This document shows, one piece after another, positions 1-13,159 of a DNA stretch of 64,000 bases. The translations under genes were made by a program, and so were the position numbers. Positions within the stretch are counted from its first letter, which is position 1, and the number at the start of each line of letters is the position of its first letter. This DNA comes from Phoronis australis (lineage: Eukaryota > Phoronida > Phoronidae), in assembly GCA_002633005.1 (NCBI GenBank), contig NMRA01000418.1:330800-394799 (forward strand). The letters are read 5' to 3'. The notes below the pieces were generated by a model that saw only the letters and a list, made by a program, of their open reading frames with translations, did not search any database and was not told where the DNA came from.

Positions 1-855
1 ACCGGTCTCATCTCGTCGTTGTTAATGTCGTCGATAAACTATTGATTCACTCTATAGTTTATCTGGCTTTGGATTAAAAACACGGACGATTCGTTCCTGG
101 TCGACAAAAAACGTTTGGAATTACAACGAGAGTGTAGTGTGAAAGTTGCACAATTTAAATCTGAGGAAATATACATGTATCTCAGTATCAACATCACGCG
201 CTCTACGAGAGGGGGTTTGATTAATTGGTCAATTCAAGTATGGGTTGACCCATGAAACAAAAAGGGAGTTGATTGATTGGTCAATTCAAATATGGGTCAA
301 CCCAGGAGAAAACTGTACCACACAAATGCTCCGTCTGGAAAAAAGTCGATGTTTCGAAGTTTTACCTGTTCTAGCCAAACACTCAAAAACTTGATCTACT
401 GAACTCGAAAATGCAACGAAAAGGAAGCCCGACTACACTAGATAATTCTAAAACTTGTCTCCTAGACAAAGATACAATGTGCATCGGTGTCGACCACAGC
501 GTCGTACATATGTAAGCACTCTCGTACAAGACTAGCGTCACATCTATAAAAATCTACGAAGTAGGCCTATATTAAGCCGGCGATCTGGTATTCAGAAGTG
601 AAGGGACTTTAATCAGTAACACTCACCCTTAAAAAACGCACTCAAAACTGCATAAACAAACAGCGATATCATATCTCAGCCTCGCATTTAGCAACACGGT
701 TTTCACATTCGAAATGACAAGAACGCCACGACTTTGAATTGAGCGTGCATAGCGCGTGCATTTATATCGCGTGGTGGGAGAACATAAGATCACCCAAGAC
801 TCCGACTTCCCGCCTTCCATCCTCGTGCAGGAGTTGGCATTCCTGGGTCCGGTCT

Positions 856-1458
856 GCAGAATTTTGAATGTTGGCCAAATCCCCTTTTGTCCACTGACGT
901 CACAAGCATACTGGCGCCCCCCGTGGATACCCTGAGAACTCGTAAACAAGCATGCTGGCGACTGTGATTAAAGTATTTTTTATGATTTTTCCAGAGTCGC
1001 TATGTTTTAGTGTGTTTTTCAAATAATGTTGCATGTCATACCTCTCAGAAAATAATATTGTTCCATTAAATTAAGAAAATTTTAATATTCATTCTCGCGA
1101 TCCTTCAACACCGACCATCCAAATGTTCTTCTACACAGGCGGCAAAGCCAAAGTTGTATCCCCATGCGAAATAGCCTTATTTACGCTCGACTAAAAAGGA
1201 ATCTTTCAATCATAGTTAATTGATACTATATACCATTCATTATTATATACCATGCATTATGTTTTTAGAAAAAAACGATACTCAACGTCCCACAATAACT
1301 ACAACTGTTCGCCAGCCTGTCTCGGCGTTGCTAGGCTGGATACTACCGGGTTCATGAACTCGGTTTATTTACGAGTTCTCAGGGCCTCCACTGGGAGCTC
1401 CAGTATGCTTGTGACGTCAGTGGACAAAAGGGGATTTGGCCAACATTCACCATTCTGC
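856..1458. mobile_element. TIR MITE with 9-bp target-site duplication, copy 1
   Basis: The element begins GCAGAATTTTGAATG and ends CATTCACCATTCTGC. The first and last ~90 bp are inverted copies of each other. It is flanked by identical 9-bp duplications GTCCGGTCT (847-855 and 1459-1467) and splits the left end of the GAGTAC-rich element. A 9-bp duplication with long TIRs is typical of Mutator-like elements. There is no ORF of note, so it is non-autonomous. Its interior is inverted relative to the copy at 52929-53532. Confidence 0.8.
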
Positions 1459-3876
1459 GTCCGGTCTCCAATCTCCGTACTCGAGATCTCATACTCAAAA
1501 TCCTGCTCACTGGAATCGTACTCAAAAAAGCGTATCTAATGTCGCATTTCGAGTAGACTCCAAACGTACTTCAAGGGACTTATTTTTTAGATTTGCTGTG
1601 TCTCTCGGTGACCTTTCGATATTTTGTTCTCTCGCTCGCATTTATTTTTGAGTACGATTTGAAACACACCGCCAGAGCAAACTTGAAATCTGGAGCACAT
1701 GCTCGGAATTTTACTCAAAATCTTACTCGAAATCAAGATGAGATACACTTCAGTTCAAATTTACACGAAAATTGAGTGCGTTCTCGAAATTACAAGAACA
1801 GATTTTTCAAGTATGACCTTGAATACCCCAAAGCTGAGACTGTACTCAAGCGACTCCAATCTCCGTACTCAGACTCGAATCATACTCAAACTCACACTTC
1901 ATACTCAATTCGAGTACAGGCTTTGGTGTATTCAATATCATACTCAAAAATATGTACTCAAAATTTCGAACACAAACTCATTTTTCGAGTAAGCCTATAC
2001 TCTAAATGAAATGTATTTCATCTATGTTTCGGGTACGATTTCCAGTAAAAATTTCGCCGAGTATACATGTACGCTCCAAATTTTAAGTTTGGTTTGGCAG
2101 TGTGCTTAAAATCGTACTCGAAAATAATTATGGCGGATGTGAGACAAGGATAAGTTATTCCACGAGCGAATAAAGAAAATGTCGAAAGACCATTGAGAGA
2201 CACAGCAATGGGTTCTACCAAAGAGTGTACTAGTACAGGAGAGTTCACTCCGCCATTTTTACCATTCGCTGCTATGGTTACCGGTGGAAACACTAGCGCT
2301 CCAAGCGGTGAATACTCAACACTTACATGTTGTTAGGAGCACAATTCGAACAATGTAAATACTCATAAATTCATACTTTAATGACATTCAGCGTGCAATA
2401 AAATTACTCTGTGATTGAAAATGGTTAGAATACATAAAATAACATCCACTTACAATCAAATGAGTAAGAAAATGTGCATTTTAATCAATATTAAAGCGTA
2501 TTTCTTTTTTTCTCTTGAAGCTCCCTTCAAAATCCATCATGGTTTTGTGTCATGCTTGAGCTCTTAACAGGACAATTATCGTTTCTTATAACAGTTCATA
2601 CCTCCATGGGCTACATAATTTGAATGATTGCTCCTTGGGGTTCAGAGGGGAATGCCCCCCAGATGCCAGCTAAGGGGTACCAAGCAAAAACCAGGTGGGC
2701 GACCGGTTGTTGACCCCCTCCCAGGGGGGTTACTTGGGGAGTGCTGAACAGGTAAAAACCAATGGGTATGTATGCGACATGGGTGTTGAGCCCCTCCCAT
2801 CGTCACACATTTTGGTTGCTCCCCTGACCAATGACAAACATGTTACTCCCAGCTCACTGTTGGTTTTGTCTCCACCCAACATTTTCGCAGTTGTTCCCTA
2901 GTCAATGCACCAGGCCATTAGCAACTTAGACAATGGTTTTGTGCAGTGGGTGTTACACAAGTGAGAAGAAGAAAGCAAGGCAATTCATCACTACCACAAA
3001 TTCGTAATACAATTTTAGAACATTCCATTATTTCTTAGACATATATGTATGCCAGTATAGGGTAAACTCAATCCCACTCTCCCACTCACCAACAGTTACG
3101 AGTCAGTTGCTAATCTGTAGAATAGCTCACGACTTACAAAACGTAGTAACATTGAGTATAATATTAATCATAGCTAGTCAAAGTTCAAAATGTCATGACA
3201 AAAAATTAAGAAGTACTGAGCAGCAATCAAAATATTCACTACCCACTTAGCTTCATACAAACTGAATTAAAAATACTTGGATGATAAAACCAAAATTTTA
3301 TTTTATATACCTACTGTTCTTATTATCAATAACAGTGAATATTACATGTCAGTTAAAGCCAGACCACAAGATCATATCTGATTCCTAGCCACTAGGGCTT
3401 AAATAAACCACAATCTCCAAAAAAACGTACAAAATATGCCACACATACACCAACCAATACCACAAGAATATCTGACCAACCTTGTCACTCTCTATTAATT
3501 CACTAGTAAACAACAGCACTTTTTTGCCAAAGAAATGCGTTATAACTAAAGCTGAAAACTAATTTACTTACAGAGGTGTTTGTCATCGAGAAGCAAAACG
3601 ATACGGATAGCTTGGGTTTAACAAAATTTCAGCCCACCATTCAGACTCTGAATGATCCATCAGTTTCACTGTGGCTCTCTCCAAATCACAAGCTAATCAT
3701 GCATAGAGTGTTTCAATCTGATCATTCTTAATAAAATACGAAGACCAGATTTTGACTAATTGTCCTTTACACATGATGTTCCAGTACTTGCTTTGTGACA
3801 CGATAATCAGAAATGCAAAAAAGCCTATTCCAGAGCTGTAATATAATTTCCGGAGAAATTTTTTACCCTGACATCC

Positions 3877-4044
3877 TCAAATTTGATGGATTCGGGACAT
3901 CAAATATTGTTCGGCACTGCAGTCAATACCAGCTTGTTCTTCATTCATGAACATGGACTCCTCGAAGGGATGAGATCCTAACTTGCAGTTCTTGGACAAA
4001 TAGGCTGCATCTCTCTTCATAAGATCAGCTCCCAGCGTTTGCAC
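3877..4044 (-). pseudogene. THAP domain exon 2
   Basis: The acceptor TTACGTTCAG is followed by VQTLGADLMKRDAAYL, then the zinc-finger end NCKLGSHPFEESMFMNEEQ and a stop at 3877-3879. In THAP proteins this region carries Cys-x2-His followed by Phe. Here the cysteine of that motif appears replaced (LGSHPF), so zinc binding is probably lost. It belongs with the exon at 4704-4800 inside the P-like element. After the domain the frame closes quickly and no catalytic part follows. Confidence 0.5.
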
Positions 4045-4703
4045 CTGAACGTAAATCAATGACTGAGAGACTAAGGAACAAACCTCATAACCACTAAGTT
4101 CACAGAAGACTGGTAGCCTACACTAAAGTACACTACACGACAGAATTCCTGTCGTAGTGCGATTGTAATAGACACAAAAGCGTTTTGGTGTCAACTGAAA
4201 AAAATCGGACCCAAATGTCGATCCAAGGATATTTGAACAGGGCCACGCCCCCGCATCATTGACACACAGAATTAAGTTTTCAATGACGCACTGCTTAACT
4301 TTATTGGTCCAACTGGCACATTAAAATTATGTTGAATCTTTCATCTTTTCAACGAGACCCACAGATTCTCTAACTTTACTCCTAACTTGTGACCCTGAGG
4401 CTGTGATTGTGCCAAGGCCGTGTCACCAGTCATATTACCCATGGCCATGGCCATGGGTAAGTTTCCCTAAAATTATTCCTGCGATCGTACGGGTGACAAT
4501 TTGATTTGGAATTCATGGACTGCAAGTATCCAAAAAGCCGACGATCACATCTTACGTTCATCATAGTCCCTCCGCCGGCAGCCCGGTTGTAGAGTAGGCC
4601 TAGCATACACTGCAGACAACAGTGGCAACGGGACTGCGAGTGACTTGTTTAACAACCGTGAACAGAACACACAAATTAAATGCCAAAAACAGATAATCCT
4701 TAC

Positions 4704-4800
4704 TTAACTGGTTCCATAGGAAACCTAAAAAATGACACGCAGGGGTTTTCGTGGATGAATTCATGCAATTTATCGCACTGCAAAATGCGTCCATCCCCAT
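4704..4800 (-). pseudogene. THAP domain exon 1 (frameshifted)
   Basis: From ATG at 4800 (or 4794) the reading is MDAFCSAINCMNSSTKTPAC, which matches the start of a THAP C2CH zinc finger with Cys-x4-Cys. A run of six T then requires a one-base shift to give the family's Phe-x-Phe-Pro segment, read as RFPMEPVK. The exon ends at a good donor, AA|GTAAGG. THAP domains bind DNA, and in P-like transposons they recognise the element's ends. The exon lies directly inside the right TIR, as expected for the 5' end of a transposase gene. Recognition is by motif only; the frameshift suggests it is dead. Confidence 0.55.
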
Positions 4801-5228
4801 TGTTTTGGCGCTTCCTGGTCGACAGTTGCTTAGTCACCACTTGGCGGCGCTAGTAGTAGCGGTAACAGCGAACTCGCAAGTGAACTCTCCTATTCTACTA
4901 CACTCCTTGGTTCTACGTCAAGACTTAACTAGCAAGAGAGAACAGGTAAGCAAACAACTGAGGCCCATAAATTTCGACTGGCGTTTCGGGCTGACGTGGA
5001 CAATCGGCTAACTAGATAAGAACGCCACCACTAGCAATTAAGGTACAACATTTTGAAATTTGACCTCCCGTCAAAGAAAATTGTCAATTCGTCCTCTCTC
5101 TTAAAAATGTCGGCCTCTGATATGGTACCTGGCCCCGGTTTCCGGGGTCAACGGCCCACCACTGCATTACTAAGAAAGAAAATTTCAATATGCAGTCAAT
5201 AGTTGGTGTGGCCATGCCAATTTTAGAA

Positions 5229-5969
5229 TAGTCTAGACGCATTTCCTGAAAAGAGCCCTGTATAAGGTTCTAGAAGCATTTTTTAGTAAAAGTTGGGAAC
5301 AAGACTTTTCACACAATCAAGGTATGGCGAATTCAACTAACCCTGTTCCCAAGCCGAATTTTGCATTTTTGACCATCTAATTTGCATAAACAAAATGGCG
5401 GCCAAATTGTCAAGTTCAGATGTATTTTTGTGATAGAAATCACCATATACCCTTTAAAATGGTGAAATGTCTCACCGGTACACTTCTTATAAATACTTCT
5501 TGTGCAATACATCACATATGAATACTAAAAAATGCAACTCTGAAAACTAATTATGCAAATTAGATGCCGCCATTACCATACAATGTAATTTGCGTCTTAA
5601 GTTTGTGTTCCTGCAGGCTAACTTGAAAAATGAGTTGTTTATACTTATATTTTCATGGTCAACAAACATGCTAAAGACATTTTTGGGGCAATTTATTTCA
5701 TATTTATTGGGTTATACATGTATACTTTCAGAATGGGGAAAAAATTAGTCATTAACCTGCAATGCTCGTCAAGCAAGGTGTCACTAGTTTGATGGAATAT
5801 AGGACAAATCTTCACACTATCCCGTTATCTTCCATTCATAAAAATCAATATAGTTATTGTTATTGAAGACATTAAATTCTTATTTGCATGAATTATTTTC
5901 AGGCCTGCTGAACACAGTTTTAGCATTCACTTTTTTGTACTTCTTAACATGCCTAAAGCCAGGCAAGAC
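5229..5969. mobile_element. 741-bp insertion private to copy 1
   Basis: Copy 2 lacks this block: its site reads TTTTAGGAGTAAATG at 57020-57034. In copy 1 the block is flanked by TAGAA at 5224-5228 and 5970-5974, a likely 5-bp target duplication. The ends share only a very short inverted match (TAGTCT / AGACTA). There is no recognisable coding sequence. It is a mobile insertion by the empty-site argument; the class is unknown. Confidence 0.6.
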
Positions 5970-7425
5970 TAGAAGTAAATGTGTCAAGTGTAGCGGAGAA
6001 TGAACTTTTTTGCCCCCTTGGCTGAACCGGACACTAAGCATTCTACGTTATACTCTTGTAAGTGTAGCGACAACGGACGATGATGTAGTTGTTAAGGTTG
6101 TATATATATATGCGAAAAGGGAGCGCTGAATACCCGCAACTTTGCGTCATTTGCAATTCACATCATAAAGAGTTCCATAGCAACTCGAATACGATTCTCA
6201 GATTTGAGAACATTTGGAGTCTACTTAAAATGCGACATTAAACACGCTTTTTTGAGTACGACTCCAGTGAGCACGATTTTGAGTATGAAATCTCGAGTAT
6301 GAGTATGAGTATTAGTATGGAGAATAGAGACAGGGCCCTGACTGCGTACAAAACCAACAACTTTAAAACTACTGACCATTTTCACTGTGAGTGCAGACCA
6401 GTCATTCTAGGGCTTCAGAGGGCCCAACCTAGAAAAACTTGCAAATGAAGGTTTTTTTGCAGAAATGGCATCTTTAAACAAGATGGCGGAAAAAATGGCC
6501 CTCCTTTACCGGTGTTTACTGCTTTCTGGCATGTTACTCATATGTAACAGCTAGAAATAAAACGATAAAGTTTGTCATTGATTTTATACAGTTCGTAACA
6601 GGCATACTAATCAAAAAATTCCAATATTCCGTGAAAGAAAACCAATATGGCCGACAAAATGTCTGCCGAAACGGCAATTTGGTACATTTTGTAAGATTTC
6701 GTTTTTTTATTTTGCCCTGAAAATTATAAAATTTTTATTCTTTTGTAATGTAGACAATTGAACATGTCTTACCTTACAATTGGTCACTGGTTGGGGAGAA
6801 AAAATCAAGATGGCTGACAAAATGGCGGCCAAAATTACCGCCAGGTCACAAAACCCCAATTTAAAGCATTTACGTTCCTTAAACATTGTTTGTAACCTGA
6901 TGGGCAATTACACAAAAACATTTTACAATCTACAGTCAGGGTTAATGAGTTGATTGTTTCTATAATTGGTTTTTCAGGTTTAGATACTAAATGTGAAATT
7001 TTAATCTCATTTTAGATTATATGACATAAAATTTGTTGTGTTTTTCAGAAAAGCCATTAGTTAAATTTTCATGATAAACTTCACACACTCATTTATTTTT
7101 CTGTAAAATATATTCATTTGAGGTATCAAAGATAATATTTCTTAGAAAAATATGAAATTCTGGTGGAGATATTGGCTTATTCATAACACAAGCCCTGAAT
7201 AAAATTGGGCAGAAAGTGGCTTTTTTCTCTGCTATTGGAGATATTATTAGATGTTCCCAAGCAATGATTTCGTCTGCTGCTGTCATGTGTTGAGAATTTG
7301 GCTGTTGATTTCATCTGAATTTGATGAAAAGGAAATAAAATTGTTCAACAAAAAGTTAGTAATTCAATTTTGTCATTTAGTATTCACACTTTGTTTAATA
7401 TGAATGCTGATTTTAGAGGAAATTA

Positions 7426-9920
7426 GTGCTAGTAAACAAAACAAAAGTGATCTGCAGTCATTTGTTCCGAGCCAGGCTTGGCCGATTTCATACTGAGATG
7501 AGCTTAATGTCAGGCACAGAGCTTCACGAAGTTCTTGAGATAGTGCATGCATCAAATAGTGTGATCCTTATGTCCCACTTCCAAATATTGCCAGATCAAG
7601 TAACGTCAATACAGAACCAATGAAGACAGAAGTTCTGGTTCTTCAGAAATCCCAATAGTCCCAAATGTCACCAACGCAGAACACACAGATTCCGTGCCAA
7701 GATGGGGAGCAATTCAATGCTTGAACACCCATATTGGCTCGTTAGAATATGGAGACAGATTCTTCAGACATCCCAACTGATCACATAACTAGATGTATAC
7801 GCTGAGGCATGCAATGCACAGCCAGTGTCTTCCGATTCTGAACCTTGAGTTATAATGGAATACCCTCAAGAGAGTTCACTTCTGGCTTCCGAACAACTGC
7901 CACTGATATATTCAAATACGACTGAATCAGAGTATAGGTCTTCAGAATTCGCAGTGACAGAGAATAGTTCGTCAGAAGAATCAAAGGTCAATGTTATTCT
8001 TGATGATGATTTGAGAGGTTGTCTGAAGCTGTGTAATGATGTTATGTCTGGCATGACATCTGTGCGCGTTGATGTATGCTCGTCGGATTGTCTTGTAGGT
8101 ATCCATAGAAATTGAAGCACATAAATTAGACTTGTCCTTGCAAAGTCGAATCATTAGTCTTTGGCTTCAGTATATGAAGATGACTGACATCCTTCGACTT
8201 TTTAAAAGCACAAATAACGTCAGATTGGGAGCCTCACCTGAAATGCTGCCTTACTTTGCAGCTGCTGTTCACAACTCTTATGCAAAATCTGCATACATAT
8301 ACTTGCAGCAGACGCAGCAACTCAGAGACACCCGTCCAGATGTCATAAGACGAAGTCAAAGATTTTGGACCCGCTTGTCATATGATCTTCTAATTGAACA
8401 AACGTTCATGAAAAGTTTGAAAGCACCAGGAGCTTTAATTAGATGTTGCGAAATGGGAGATACGCAGAGTGCACCATGGCTGCTTTCCTTGCCGGCATAC
8501 TTAAGTATAACTGGTACCATGCAGACTGGGACAAACCTGAGTTGTGAAACATGTCAGCAGCATAAAGAATGTACCCAAAAAAGACAGTCGCGTGACGACA
8601 AAGACGTCCGCAGCCTTGTTGAATTCCTCCACAACAGAAACCCATTTTAAAAACAAACATTACAGAATATCGTCACTGGTGTGACTGCAGGCACGCGTGT
8701 CAATTCCGAAAATGGCAAACAAGTGGGGATGGCGATTCGCTTGTTTATGGAGGGTTCAAGGGTGAAAGACTTCACTATCAGAAAGAAAGACAAGGTTGTG
8801 GCAATGACAAGTCAATCAGTCCATGTTGCTTATAGTGATTTTACACAAGTATCTCCACGATTGCTACTTCAGCGAATCCTGACAGCTGCAAAAGACAATA
8901 GTGAAAGTTTATGAAGCCTTTTGATGTTTGAGCTGTGTGCTGGTGCTCTGCTCTTTTTGAAACATCTGGTCTTCCCAGAGTCTCTAATAAATCAATATTT
9001 TCTGATGCAATCTGGTCCAGTGGGGGACTACCTGAGGATTTCAGTTTCCAGAAAACATGGTGATGCATGTAATCGACGGCGGTTCTCTCCTTCACTGTAT
9101 TCCATGGCCTAGAGGTGCAACATTTCAGTCGTTTGGCAGAGCATATGTGGATTACATTAGTAAGTGCACCCAGCCTACATGTACCTATAGAAAGAACAGT
9201 AGAGAAAGCAGCACAAGGTCCAACTACACTTATTGCAGACGACAGAGACATGTTGGTTCTTTTGTGTTGCCATGCTACTTCACAACAAATAATGTTCATG
9301 AAATTTGACAAGAGGCACTGAAGCAAGAGGAGAGTCTGGGACATCAAGAAACTACAGTTGTCTCTTGGAGCCGAAACTTGCGCAGTTTTGCCATTTGCGC
9401 ATGCAAAGGCTCTCCCATTCAAGAAACTGCATGATCGAGAATTTTGCTAAAACGCTAGAGTATTCACTAGACCCATGCAGCTGAAGCACGACATATTTGA
9501 CGCTGGTAAGAGTTGTGTCTATGTCTGGCTCTGGAAATTTGGAGGACTCGCGATGCAGGCGATTTGTAGGTGAGGTGTCAGAATAGCTTCAGTTTAAATA
9601 CAGTCATTACCACCAAATTTCTTCAGTAGCTAAATTCCATTGTGCCAGGACATATTATCAAGAGGAAGAGTGGTCAAGTGTCCGAGGCAGTGGCCTAGAC
9701 TCACTGTATTGGGGACAGATGTTGGCAAGCAGGTGGAAAATTCATTCCCTCGACGACGGACCAGTCAGCAGCACCAGAGAACCTGCTGAAAGTAGTAAGC
9801 TGCTCATATAAGACCAACTGCAGTTCCAAAAGATGTTCTTGCAAGAAGTTAGGATTGCCGTGCTGGGTTGCATGTGGAGAATACTGGTTTAAGCTTAAAC
9901 AATTCATTCTCAGTTCACAG
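7426..9920 (+). pseudogene. Multicopy invertebrate ORF with CXC-like tail, decayed copy 1
   Basis: A run of broken plus-strand frames that I recognise by pattern as one large multicopy protein family found in many marine invertebrates, probably transposon-borne. In order: an N-terminal piece FRARLGRFHTEMS (7470-7620); an acidic Ser-rich piece from 7855; the best preserved block, 8132-8650, with ISLWLQYMKMTDILRLF and KSAYIYLQQTQQLRD; IRKKDKVVAMTS (8770); VIDGGSLLHCIPWPRG (9065-9115); and a Cys-rich tail CSYKTNCSSKRCSCKKLG (9790-9860). Stops and frameshifts separate the pieces. Compared with copy 2 about 245 bp are deleted near 9180. The family's function is not known to me; the tail resembles CXC/tesmin-type zinc-binding repeats. 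Confidence 0.6.
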
Positions 9921-10399
9921 AGATAAGTTGTGTAAATACTGGTTGATTGTTTACAGATTTTGATCGCAGACTGAGTATGACTGCTTCAGACAGACTTGTA
10001 ACATCACTAAAGAGACGCGTAGTGGGAGCTGTGGAAGCACTTATATTATAAACTGTTTAACTTGCTAAACATACCTTGCTTAACATTTATCTTGTCTCAA
10101 CTGTTGCTGTATTCATTTGCATTTACAACTAACTGGAGGTGACACAAACGGTGTGGATAGTAGATCACTAAATTAATCGCAGCACATTTTTTCAGGAGGA
10201 GAATGATCCTTCCATCCAGGTGAACCTGATGTTTTTCACCCAAATAAGTTATTATTCGTTAAACAATCTTGAAAATGGAAGTCGTAATCATCAGAGCCAG
10301 GCAAAAATTATTGTAATGGTCGTGCTGACCTAGAAAAACTCAGGATATGAATTCTGTATAGATGGCGTGTCTCTGGAATCTGAAGTTCTTACATGAAAC

Positions 10400-11045
10400 A
10401 ACTATTTGGTGGCCATCTTAGAAAATGGTGAAAGGAATCATTGAGTCTCAATGGATTAGTCGACCCAGAAAACTTGCAATGTTTGAAGCAAGACGGCATA
10501 CTAATCTGTTTGTGCGAAGTTGTGCGACTCTAAATAGTTTTGGAGGCAATCTTGGTAAATGGCGGACGGTGTCACCACAGTCATGCAAAACTACTTCCAA
10601 TGAATTTGTTGACCGAGAAAAGATAGGTAAACCTTTTTGAATTTATAATCTATCGCATTCCATTCTCGTGTTATAATGGTCTTGTGAAAATCTGGCGGCC
10701 ATTTTGTCCGCCATTTTGGAAATGGTGGAAGTATTCATTAGAGCCAAATGCCATCAATCTCAATGGATTAGTCGACCCAAAAAGGCTACGATGCAATATT
10801 TGAAGCAAGACGACACACTAATCTGTTCGTGCAAAGTTGTGCGACTCGAAGTACTATTGTACTTTTGGCGGCCATCTTGGAAAATGGTAGACGGCGTAAC
10901 CACAACAATGCAAAACTATTTTCAATGAATTTGTTGACCCATGAAAGATAGGTAAACCTTTTTGAATTATTACTCTATCACATGCCACTCTCGAGTTATA
11001 ATGGTCATCTGTAATGCTGGCGGCCATTTTGTCCGCCATCTTGAA
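10400..11045 (+). repeat. Tandem ~317-bp units, copy 1
   Basis: Two full units and part of a third. Each has a GGCGGCCATCTTG-type word, CAATGGATTAGTCGACCC, AATCTGTTYGTGCRAAGTTG and TTGACC..GAAAGATAGGTAAACC. The phrase around 10503 recurs near 10820, giving the period. It follows the decayed CXC-tailed ORF and has a matching array at 61730-62385. No coding potential is seen. Confidence 0.75.
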
Positions 11046-12597
11046 AAACCAACTTCCGCCACTCCGATTCAGGTAGACTTTTTTTTCACACTAAGGGGTG
11101 TGAGGGGATACGATTTATGCAGTAAAACCTTCTGTTGCATTTTTTCCGGGACATCCGTAGAATGACTGGACTAAAAGTATTTTTGCCGTGTCTGTAGTCG
11201 GCTGCGGCTCACCACCAGAATTATTGTTACGTATTTTCGGTAATAAATCCGCATTTTTGGCAAAAAAACATAATTAAGTTTCAAATCTGAGGTTTGCGTT
11301 ACGCACGCGCGTAGAGGAATGAGTATTCCGATTGAGTGAATAGGATACAGCCGTGTCGTTATCAGGTTGACTGTGGCAAAGCAACATTTACATACATGTA
11401 GTCCAGCTCTCTTATTGTCTGCTTTCATCTGATAAGCTTAAGCAATCCAGCAATAATGTTGTAAACAGCACACTCGCTAACCGCTATTTAAAATACTATT
11501 TGCAAACGACTTTCAACAATGTCGTCAAGCACATGTGTTTTGTATGAAATGCTTTCACCAAAAAACTTCGAATGGAGAAAAAAGGTCGACTTTCAGAAAA
11601 TTCAGACTTAACTTTCATTTGTCAATCCCTTTGATTTGGCCTCTTTAGCAGATCTTGACTAATACATCTTTTTCATGAAGCGGGGTTTTGTTATCCTCTT
11701 ACCCTTCCCAACAATTTGAAGAAAGATTAAGGACTCTTGACAAAATCTGGACACTCACCAAGCGTAACCAGGGACTTTGAAACTGAACGACTGGAGACTT
11801 TAGGGACTGTGACAGCAGGGTGTACCATAGAGTCATACATGTACTTGCGGGCATCACATCGTACGCCTGAACCAACTTAAGACGCATGTATTCGAACCCA
11901 TAAATTAAATATACTCACAAAAACATGGCGCACATATCACAACAATCACACGTCCGACCACAGATATAGTCGCAAGAACATCGGATCCCACACACGGTAA
12001 TGTTATCCTCTGGTGGTTCGTGCTTATGGTTCAGATGCTCTAACGTATGATTTGCGATCACATGAGTCATTTTTTGGGTTCGTAGGTGTTGAGTGATATC
12101 ATAGTTACATTTTTAGTTTCCAATAAATGGCGCTCGCCTACATACTTAAGTGCTCTACTCAAAATGCTGATTTCGCATACACAAAATCATTTATCGCAAC
12201 AGTATGCACGATTCATGGGTTTGTATGCACGTTTCCTAGGATTGTAGGTGGTTCATGCTTAAGACGCGATGCTCCTCCTCCTACGGCACCCTGGATTCAA
12301 AGGCCAATTTTGGCCTGTTAACATATCTTAACTGCTCTCCAACGGCTGTAGAATTTTCATGAGGGAATATATTGTTACCTTGTTAGAGCATATTACGGGC
12401 AACTCGGAAATCTGTGGACGACCAGTCGACGACCGATCGTGTAGCCGAGCGGCAGCCAACAATAAAGGTTTGCTAAGAGTCGTCAGCTGAGTCACCTCAT
12501 CAGTTGGCAATTGAGTCAGCAAACAGGTCGCTTAGTTGAGACGACAAAGTCAAACTACGGGTATCCCAAGTTGGCAATTACTAGCTTCAATGTCATG

Positions 12598-13140
12598 TTT
12601 TTCCCCGCGTGTGGGTGGGCACGTGTGCTCGCCAACCGTCACATTTCCCTCTGCGTGGTTGGCGCGTGTTGTCACCCGCCGGTGCTAATATCTTTCAATG
12701 CGACGATAGATTGAACCCTTGTTCGAGTTAATTACTTGTTCTGTGCTCCACCCAGAATCCTTGACTTGTAATGAACTTACACTCGATGATTCAAATAACC
12801 TGCTTTCTTTGTGACTGGCTCTCTATTGACTGTCGTTGAAAGTTATAATTGTCTTCACTCTCTCTTGTAGCTAACTTACAACTTTTAACTGACCTTTACA
12901 AACTCGTGGTAATAGACTCATGCAATGTTCACATTCCAGAGCTTTCCGGTATCTAAGCAATCATTCTACAAGGATATACATGTACTATGCTCGAGAATGT
13001 TCCGGATTACCTTAATTAATGACATGCTATAACCTTACCGAATTGTCCACACTATTGTGTTTTGTTTTGACCTCAGGGGTCATGCCAGTCAATAAATATC
13101 TGCCAGAACACAAAATAGAACAACATAATAAAACTAACAG
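12598..13140 (-). repeat. LTR-like block A of a Ty3/gypsy fossil
   Basis: Similar over most of its length to 14045-14735. Shared phrases are TTTTCCCC then GTGTGGGTGGGC, GGTGCTAATA, CTGGCTCTCTATTGACT, and a terminal CTCAGGGGTCATGCCA followed by TCAA. It starts TGTCATG, as LTRs start with TG. It lies at the 3' side of minus-strand pol remnants, as expected for a 3' LTR. The target duplication is not clear. Confidence 0.5.
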
Positions 13141-13159
13141 ACTCGGACCATTGCTGACA

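Larger units (their letters stand above)
2219..4909 (-). mobile_element. P-like/THAP transposon, internally deleted
   Basis: A 2.69 kb insertion with imperfect TIRs of roughly 100 bp, starting CAAAGAGTGTACTAGTAC on the left and CAAGGAGTGTAGTAG on the right when read inward. The exact direct repeat GTTCTAC flanks it (2212-2218 and 4910-4916), so the duplication is 7-8 bp. Copy 2 of the duplication keeps the uninterrupted site at 56708-56714. Just inside the right TIR, minus-strand exons encode pieces of a THAP zinc finger, the DNA-binding domain of P-element transposases. No catalytic transposase region is visible. hAT is the alternative superfamily by duplication length. Confidence 0.7.
842..6340. 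mobile_element. GAGTAC-rich long-TIR element, copy 1 (interrupted)
   Basis: The left end starts with CCTGGGTCCGGTCTCC and continues as a GTACTC/ACTCAAAA-rich stretch from 1463. The right end (6185-6340) is its inverted counterpart and finishes GAGACAGGGCCCTG. The terminal inverted repeats are about 150 bp. Stripped of the nested insertions (856-1458, 2219-4909, 5229-5969) it would be about 2 kb, like copy 2 at 55595-57553. Interior blocks at 1840-2150 repeat the same vocabulary. I see no transposase ORF, so it is probably non-autonomous; the superfamily is unknown. Confidence 0.6.
224..12435. repeat. Segmental duplication, copy 1 (direct orientation)
   Basis: Aligns in order and in the same orientation with 52360-63805. 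Examples are 270-850 with 52360-52920, 1463-2200 with 55600-56200, 4917-5223 with 56715-57021, and 5970-12435 with 57022-63805. The inspected stretches differ at roughly one base in twenty, plus indels. Copy 1 carries private insertions at 856-1458, 2219-4909 and 5229-5969. The unit may be one or more large transposons or a genomic duplication. The two copies bracket the ~40 kb that holds the Ig gene. Confidence 0.85.
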
